Of a stretch of 41,830 nucleotides of DNA, positions 36,887 to 41,830 are shown piece after piece (the first letter of the stretch is position 1; each line of letters opens with the position of its first letter). The notes under the pieces were generated by a model. That model saw only the letters and a program-made list of their open reading frames with translations. It ran no database searches and was not told where the DNA came from. The DNA is from Candidatus Saccharibacteria bacterium UBA669. Lineage in GTDB: Bacteria; Patescibacteriota; Saccharimonadia; Saccharimonadales; Saccharimonadaceae. The translations under genes and the position numbers were made by a program. The stretch lies in NCBI GenBank assembly GCA_002299795.1, contig DBNP01000023.1:1-41830 (forward strand). The letters are read 5' to 3'.

Positions 36887-39712
36887 ATGTCATTTATCCT
36901 AGCCTTTATCAATATACTTCTCCAGTGGTACGTCTGGCTGCCCATCGTACTGATACTGGCGTATCTGACATGGCGCAACTATCAAAAGGTCGACATCGTC
37001 CGCGAGATAGAGAGCGTACTACTTGTTCTTGAGATTCCCAAGACCAACGATAAAAGTGAGCTAGCTGCCGAGCAGATGTTCGCCAGCTTGCACGGCATCT
37101 TGCGCGACCGCAAGGAGCTTAAGCTCAACGGCGGCTACCAAGAACACCTGAGCTTTGAGATCGCATCTGTCGGTGGCCGCATACAATTCTACGTATGGGT
37201 GCCAAAAACTCTGCAGAGCTTCGTCGAGGGCCAGATCTATTCACAGTACCCCCAGGTCCAGATTCATGCTGCCGACGAAGACTATATCATACACGAGCAG
37301 CGTCATAGTGTTACGTACACCTGTGAAATCGTACCAACTGACAAAGAATTTCTTCCTATCAAGACATTTCAGAGCTTCGAGGTTGACCCACTCGCCGGCA
37401 TCACCGGCACACTAGCCAAGCTCGAGGACACCGACGAAGAGATTTGGATACAAATACTCGTTCGCCCCGTAGCCGACGACTGGCATAAAGCAACTGACGC
37501 CTGGATCAAATCAGTCAAAAGTGGCTCGGTGAGTCTCTTTAGCGGTGGCGGCGTCAATGCTAAATGGTTTGCCGGACTTTTTGAGGCACTCTGGGCACCG
37601 CCAGAGCAGGGAACTGGTAGCGCTGCAGTCAAAGAGGTGAGCGAGCGTGACAAAACACGCATTGCCGAGGCTGAGAAAAAGGCTATCAAGCTTGGCTACC
37701 AAACCAAGGTCCGCATTGCCTACCTCGGTGAAAGCACCACCAACGCCAAACTGCGCATGCAGGGCATTGTCGGTACGTTTAAGCAGTTTAACAGTACCAA
37801 CCTCAACGGCTTCAAAATGGCACATGATAGCTTCGCCAAAGAAGCGCTCGAGAAATACAAGTCGCGACTGTTCGCCGACAAGGGATACCTGCTCAATATC
37901 GAAGAAGTCGCCAGTGTCTTTCACTTGCCACACACCAACGTCGAAACGCCCAATATCGTCTGGGCGAGCACCAAAACTGCCGAACCGCCCGCCAAGCTGC
38001 CACTCCTGACCGGCAACCCAGCCATCGATGAAAACATCAGTGCGTTCGGCATGACTAATTTTCGCGGTATCAACCACCAGTTTGGCATGCTGCGCTACGA
38101 CCGCTCACGCCACGTGTATATCATCGGTCAGACCGGTGCCGGTAAATCAGGTTTGCTCGAGCTATTCGCCCTGAGCGATGTGTTCCATGGCCAAGGCTAC
38201 GCGATCATTGACCCGCACGGCGACTTCGCCATCAACAACATGAAATTCATCCCCGGTAGCCGGCTCGAAGACGTGGTGTATTTCAACCCCGCGGACACAC
38301 AGTTTCCACTGGGTTTTAACCCGCTCGAGGTCACTAATCCCGAGCAAAAGTCCAACATCAGCAGCGAAGTAATTGGCGTCCTCAAGCGTATGTTTGGCGA
38401 GAGCTGGGGGCCACGACTCGAATACATCCTGCGCTACACCATCCTCGCCCTGCTTGATCGTCCCGAAACTACCATGCTCGACATTACCCGCATGCTCACC
38501 GACAAAAAATTCCGCAAAGACACCCTGAGCTACTGCACCGACACCGTCGTACTGCAGTTCTGGAATGTCGAGTTTGCCAGCTGGACCGATAAGTTTCAAG
38601 CCGAAGCGATTGCTCCTGTGCTCAACAAGGTCGGTGCCTTTACTGCCAACCCGGTTATTCGTAACATTATCGGGCAGCCCAAAAGTACTTTCAATATCCG
38701 CGAAATGATGGATGAGGGCAAAATACTCATCGTCAACCTGTCCAAAGGTCTCATTGGCGAGGACAACGCCGGTATTCTCGGGTCATTCCTTGTTACCAAA
38801 ATCCAGCTGGCCGCCATGAGCCGAAGTGATATTGCCAGTATCGAGGATCGCCGACCATTCTATCTCTATGTCGACGAGTTCCAAAACTTTGCAACCGATA
38901 GCTTCGCGACCATTCTCTCTGAAGCGCGCAAGTATGGTCTCAATCTGACGGTGGCCAACCAGTACATCAGCCAGATGAGCGACACAGTGCGCAACGCCGT
39001 ATTCGGCAACGTCGGCACAATGATCAGCTTCCGCGTATCAGCCGACGATAGCCCAATCCTCAGCAAGCAGTTTGAACCACAGTTTGAGCCAAATGACCTC
39101 CTACAAATGCACAACCGTAACTTTGTGGTCAACATGGTCATCAACGGCGAGAAGGCACCCGCCTTTAGTGCACGCACGCTCAACCTGCCTCCTGCGCAGA
39201 CCGACAATACACACCTCATCATTGAGAACACTCGGGCGCGCTATGGACAGCCACGGTCGGCCATTGAAGAATCAATCAATAACCGCATCATGCCGCCAGA
39301 GAACCTTGTCGTCAAACGACCCGGCCCAGCCTACACTCCTCCAAAGAGCGAGGAACAGCGTGAAACTGATCGCCGCGAACGGGAATCAACCATGGTTGCC
39401 CAGGGAAAACAGTGGCCGATTAGCAACGTCACCCCCGACGAGGTAAATTCAGCGCTACAGGCAGCGAAAGAGCAGGGGACTACGGCGACCCCTGGTAGAA
39501 CAGAGGCCGATAGGCGACCACTAGCCGCGTTCGGCTCAGAGGAAAATTCAGCCGCCAAACGCAAACGTCCACGCACTCGTAAACGCAAGCCGAGCGATGG
39601 CGAAGAACCAAGTCGCAGGGCAGAGAACACACCAAATCACCCTCGTATCATCCGCGAGAACGCGCCAGCTAGCTCACCGCACAACGACCCGACGATTCTC
39701 TCGATTCGCTAG
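36887..39712 (+). CDS. VirD4/TraD-like T4SS coupling ATPase, 941 aa
   Basis: This membrane-anchored hexameric motor is expected to bring substrate DNA or protein to the secretion channel. One N-terminal transmembrane helix (about 8-28) is followed by a 370-residue domain of unknown fold. The RecA-like motor has Walker A G-Q-T-G-A-G-K-S at 414-421, I-D-P-H-G-D at 441-446, and Walker B F-Y-L-Y-V-D-E at 658-664. The motif A-N-Q-Y-I-S-Q-M lies near 685. From about 790 the tail is polar and Pro/Arg-rich with a strongly basic K-R-K-R-P-R-T-R-K-R-K patch near 888-898. The gene lies 25 kb from the rest of the T4SS-like locus, in the opposite orientation. Its stop shares the CTAG with the stop of the convergent gene. 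Confidence 0.88.
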   Translation: MSFILAFINILLQWYVWLPIVLILAYLTWRNYQKVDIVREIESVLLVLEIPKTNDKSELAAEQMFASLHGILRDRKELKLNGGYQEHLSFEIASVGGRIQFYVWVPKTLQSFVEGQIYSQYPQVQIHAADEDYIIHEQRHSVTYTCEIVPTDKEFLPIKTFQSFEVDPLAGITGTLAKLEDTDEEIWIQILVRPVADDWHKATDAWIKSVKSGSVSLFSGGGVNAKWFAGLFEALWAPPEQGTGSAAVKEVSERDKTRIAEAEKKAIKLGYQTKVRIAYLGESTTNAKLRMQGIVGTFKQFNSTNLNGFKMAHDSFAKEALEKYKSRLFADKGYLLNIEEVASVFHLPHTNVETPNIVWASTKTAEPPAKLPLLTGNPAIDENISAFGMTNFRGINHQFGMLRYDRSRHVYIIGQTGAGKSGLLELFALSDVFHGQGYAIIDPHGDFAINNMKFIPGSRLEDVVYFNPADTQFPLGFNPLEVTNPEQKSNISSEVIGVLKRMFGESWGPRLEYILRYTILALLDRPETTMLDITRMLTDKKFRKDTLSYCTDTVVLQFWNVEFASWTDKFQAEAIAPVLNKVGAFTANPVIRNIIGQPKSTFNIREMMDEGKILIVNLSKGLIGEDNAGILGSFLVTKIQLAAMSRSDIASIEDRRPFYLYVDEFQNFATDSFATILSEARKYGLNLTVANQYISQMSDTVRNAVFGNVGTMISFRVSADDSPILSKQFEPQFEPNDLLQMHNRNFVVNMVINGEKAPAFSARTLNLPPAQTDNTHLIIENTRARYGQPRSAIEESINNRIMPPENLVVKRPGPAYTPPKSEEQRETDRRERESTMVAQGKQWPISNVTPDEVNSALQAAKEQGTTATPGRTEADRRPLAAFGSEENSAAKRKRPRTRKRKPSDGEEPSRRAENTPNHPRIIRENAPASSPHNDPTILSIR

Positions 39713-40353
39713 CCTGCGATATAGTCGCGCAGGACACGTATTAGTTCTTGCCGTGCCTTCCCGCTGAAGTTGTGGTCAGCAGACACCTCTCGGTAATCCG
39801 CCCCGGCGAGGTGCGTCATCCGTGCCTCGCCAAGCACGTCGTCTTCCGTCGCTCGTACCAGCACCGTGGGCGTCGTCGTCACAACCTGCTGATAGAGTTG
39901 GTCTGGCCGCACTGCCGCCACTTCATCAATATACTGGGCAGAAATTATCGATAGCGAATCATCAGAACGAACGAGACACGAATCACCATCGCGCCTGTGA
40001 TAGCTACCGGGGCGCTCAGCTATGCGCTGCAATAATCGCTGCATAATGTCACCCCTGGGTGGCGCTAGTAGTATGACGCGTCGTACGTGCGCCAGATCAA
40101 CCATGCCTGCAATCATACAACCCTGCGAATGACACAGCAGCACTATCGCCTCTCCCCGGTGTGCATCAATAACCGATTGGAGCCGCCGCGCCTGCTCCTG
40201 TAGGCCAGGAACACGCGTTGAGCCCCGATCATCAATGTCGGTATAGTCAAACATCACAACATCTGCCCCTGGAAAAGCGGCAGCAATTTCGGGAAACATC
40301 CCGCGTGAATCGGCGCGAACGCCAAAGCCGTGTGAGCAAATAACAGTGGTCAT
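39709..40353 (-). CDS. Alpha/beta-hydrolase-fold protein, 214 aa
   Basis: The protein opens with V-I-C-S-H-G-F-G (oxyanion-side H-G motif). The nucleophile elbow is C-H-S-Q-G (about 74-78), with Cys where Gly is usual. A candidate acid lies in R-A-T-E-D-D (about 167-172) and a candidate His in S-A-D-H-N-F-S-G (about 191-198), so the triad is plausible. The reaction could be an esterase, peptidase or lipase type; the substrate is unknown. No signal peptide, so cytoplasmic. No SD precedes the ATG and no clear -10 box was found. Its last codon overlaps that of the convergent coupling-protein gene. Confidence 0.75.
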   Translation of the reverse strand: MTTVICSHGFGVRADSRGMFPEIAAAFPGADVVMFDYTDIDDRGSTRVPGLQEQARRLQSVIDAHRGEAIVLLCHSQGCMIAGMVDLAHVRRVILLAPPRGDIMQRLLQRIAERPGSYHRRDGDSCLVRSDDSLSIISAQYIDEVAAVRPDQLYQQVVTTTPTVLVRATEDDVLGEARMTHLAGADYREVSADHNFSGKARQELIRVLRDYIAG

Positions 40354-40495
40354 CGTGATGGCAGCCCGGATGAGGCACCGCCCACGTGGTGAGTAGTCTT
40401 AGTCCGTTCCGGGCCTTTTCTATGGTAGCACTCTTTGATAGGTGAGTGCACACATCATGCTATACACCGGTCTATCCTATCTTACAAATGAAAAA

Positions 40496-40521
40496 CCCTC
40501 ATAACTGCAGTGTTACGAGGG
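40496..40521 (-). terminator. Terminator of the HIT gene
   Basis: CCCTC pairs with GAGGG and TAAC with GTTA, followed on the minus strand by TTTTTC. Confidence 0.8.
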
Positions 40522-40538
40522 GAGTGTGCGAGCACCGA

Positions 40539-40901
40539 CTAGTCGTGCTGCTGATATGACCAAGGGAGCAGCACGCCATCGCCCGCGGAGCGGGGGACGA
40601 TATGCACGTGCAGGTGCCAGACCGTCTGCGTCGCATCTGGACCGATCGAGGTGATGAGGTTCGCCTGTCCGCCACGTTCCTGCACGTAGCGTGCGGCATC
40701 TCGATACACCTCGGCTGTCACATCGGGGTCCTCACTCGCGTCCTTGACGTGTAGCTTCGGGACTACCAGTAGATGACCAGGCACGCATGGGTTAAGCGGC
40801 GCGAACACCACCGAACCTACCAGACGCCTCAAAACCTGTCTGTACGGATCCAGATAAGCAATCCTGCAGAAAACGCAGTCCTCGACATAGCCCCACCACA
40901 T
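40539..40901 (-). CDS. HIT-family nucleotide hydrolase/transferase
   Basis: The 120-aa protein ends with the histidine triad H-L-H-V-H-I-V-P-R (about 100-108), which carries the nucleophilic His. The N-terminal C-V-F-C pair (residues 9-12) and the P-x-x-P-G-H-L-L-V-V-P-K segment (about 37-50) complete the family pattern. HIT proteins hydrolyse purine mononucleotide phosphoramidates or dinucleotides; the exact substrate is open. I chose the ATG at 40901, with AAGGAGG 4 bases before it, over an in-frame ATG 27 bases upstream. A terminator follows the stop. Confidence 0.92.
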   Translation of the reverse strand: MWWGYVEDCVFCRIAYLDPYRQVLRRLVGSVVFAPLNPCVPGHLLVVPKLHVKDASEDPDVTAEVYRDAARYVQERGGQANLITSIGPDATQTVWHLHVHIVPRSAGDGVLLPWSYQQHD

Positions 40902-41065
40902 GGTACCTCCTTGATGTGCAGAGTGCATCCTAACGGATCATAGGTCATTATGATAGCTATCGCAGCATCTAGCAAGCATAGCCGTCATACACGAGCTGCT
41001 GCTGCGCTTGGGCGATACCAAGCAGATACTCTCCTCGCAGACACATGTCGCATTCATCGAAATGA

Positions 41066-41086
41066 AATAGAACAAAAATAGAACAT
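41066..41086. repeat. 21-base direct repeat, copy 1
   Basis: The unit contains ATAGAACA twice, 11 bases apart (about one helical turn), and is repeated exactly at 41688-41708. It resembles a tandem operator half-site more than a transposon end. Confidence 0.6.
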
Positions 41087-41117
41087 CTTGGATATGCCAA
41101 AATTTCTAGACTCGTCA

Positions 41118-41291
41118 CTATGCGCATATCCAGCCATACAGCAATAATAGCCGCCAAGCACCAAAGCTAAACAGCATATGGGAAATTATCAGGCCAAACG
41201 CACTGGGGGACAGAACATACAAAAGCACACCCGGGCAAACCAGCGCAATAATTGTCCGTAGGGAATGATTGATAGCACATGTTCGATTCAT
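41118..41291 (-). CDS. Doubtful small membrane peptide, 57 aa
   Basis: The ORF would encode two hydrophobic helices (about 14-31 and 34-54) and end in C-A. A weak promoter (TTGTAC, 18 bases, TATATT) lies upstream at about 41310-41339 on the minus strand, but there is no SD. It may be chance hydrophobicity in AT-rich DNA. Confidence 0.25.
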   Translation of the reverse strand: MNRTCAINHSLRTIIALVCPGVLLYVLSPSAFGLIISHMLFSFGAWRLLLLYGWICA

Positions 41292-41687
41292 TGATCTAAC
41301 GTCGCACAATATACCTTTTACGACATTAAATGTACAACCAATAGATGAATCAGCATGCGTCGCTTCTGAGTGCTAATTGCCCATACACATCCCTTAGCAG
41401 GGGGTACCCTCCATTATCTACCCGCACTATGTATTACTACTACATCGTAATGGCATGTGCTTAGCGATTTGTTAATCCAACACTAACTGAGCGCCTGTTG
41501 TAGTATATGTCACATATGGTTCCGCGCGTCGCTGCCGCGTAGTTTTCCACATTATGATATGTTTTCACGGCTATATGGCATTTGCATTTTTTTGAAATTT
41601 ATTACCCCCCTATTCTTTTTTTCCTATCTGCCCTATTTGACTTTTGGATATTATTATATGTTAATATATATTTTTTCGTGTTATATA

Positions 41688-41708
41688 AATAGAACAAAAA
41701 TAGAACAT
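41688..41708. repeat. 21-base direct repeat, copy 2
   Basis: Identical to 41066-41086. It starts just downstream of the stop codon of the partial minus-strand gene at the window end. Confidence 0.6.
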
Positions 41709-41731
41709 TTCCCGAGTGGCGAGGAGAGTCC

Positions 41732-41830
41732 CTATTTGTAAAAAGCCTTTTGGCTAATGCGTATGTCGAGATACTCTGCAGGCACAATGCCCCTAGCCGC
41801 AAGATAGCGGATTGAGCGTCCAGCATCCTC
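41732..41830 (-). CDS. C-terminal fragment of a gene running in from the right
   Basis: Reading the minus strand from the window edge, one frame is open for 32 codons to a TAG at 41734-41732. The peptide has helical character, with R-S-I-R-Y-L-A-A-R-G and a final I-S-Q-K-A-F-Y-K. No domain can be named from so little. That it is a gene end rests on the open frame and the coding-like composition, which changes sharply to AT-rich DNA after the stop. Confidence 0.4.
   Translation of the reverse strand, partial: EDAGRSIRYLAARGIVPAEYLDIRISQKAFYK

Larger units (their letters stand above)
40902..41731. other. Long, mostly gene-free AT-rich region
   Basis: About 830 bases carry no convincing gene apart from one doubtful small ORF (41118-41291). 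Visible features are a 21-base direct repeat (41066-41086 and 41688-41708), a TTTTCCACA (DnaA-box-like) near 41543, an ATATG/CATAT inverted repeat near 41503-41516, and an AT-rich stretch of about 100 bases at 41580-41690. It may be a regulatory region, a decayed island or a site of insertion. Confidence 0.45.

Noticed and set aside
40902..41731. Replication origin
   Set aside because: Only one DnaA-box-like sequence and no dnaA or dnaN nearby; AT-richness alone is not enough.
1..41830. tRNA genes, rRNA genes, insertion sequences or prophage genes
   Set aside because: I saw no cloverleaf-compatible sequences with CCA ends, no transposase or integrase motifs, and no phage structural genes.

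Overview
The window looks like a chromosomal segment of a Candidate Phyla Radiation bacterium, most probably a Saccharibacteria (TM7) genome. TGA is used as an ordinary stop. GC is roughly 50-58 % by eye, genes are tightly packed on both strands, and there is no rRNA, tRNA, IS element or CRISPR array. Several housekeeping genes (der, pth, dprA, topA) have a Pribnow box 6-12 bases from the start codon, as if their mRNAs were leaderless. Most membrane, secretion and accessory genes have a clear Shine-Dalgarno (SD) sequence. The taxonomic call is inference from gene content and style, not from a marker rRNA.

Layout. 1-389: two copies of a conserved 24-base block, each followed by a hairpin whose stem covaries. 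390-1702: a small unknown gene and a divergent EamA-type transporter. 1777-11426 (minus): a type IV secretion (T4SS)-like locus. It encodes a membrane-anchored P-loop protein, a pilin-like subunit, a VirB6-like membrane protein, a VirB4-like protein split into two genes, a VirB8-like protein, a three-domain cell-wall hydrolase and two membrane proteins. 11910-14721: an exported protein overlapping an MMPL/RND exporter. 15380-19153: a sensor kinase and response regulator, both with long Pro/Ala tails, and an RsuA/RluB-type pseudouridine synthase.

19434-23288: the most unusual part, a four-gene SD-led operon. It encodes a kinase-fold protein lacking the catalytic Asp, a vWA-domain protein, a full-length but divergent adenylosuccinate-synthetase (PurA) homologue, and a small SAM/HhH-like protein. 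A divergent HExxH protein lies beside it, facing it convergently at 23355-24224. No other purine gene is visible, so the PurA homologue has probably been recruited to another task, possibly a nucleotide-based conflict, defence or signalling system.

24352-33066: der, two short operons of small membrane proteins (including a 58-residue gene), pth, a ZIP metal transporter, a strong candidate structured RNA (about 290 nt, minus strand, consensus promoter, intrinsic terminator, possible pseudoknot), dprA and topA. 33164-40901: small membrane proteins, a sigma-region-4/HARE-HTH fusion, a decayed gene tail, the VirD4-like coupling ATPase, an alpha/beta hydrolase and a HIT protein. 40902-41731: about 830 bases almost without genes, with one doubtful membrane peptide and a 21-base direct repeat. 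The last 99 bases hold the C-terminus of a gene entering from the right.

The T4SS-like locus, the separate VirD4-like ATPase and the DNA-uptake protein DprA together suggest a cell that builds an envelope-spanning channel for DNA or protein exchange. This fits an epibiont that salvages nucleotides from a host.
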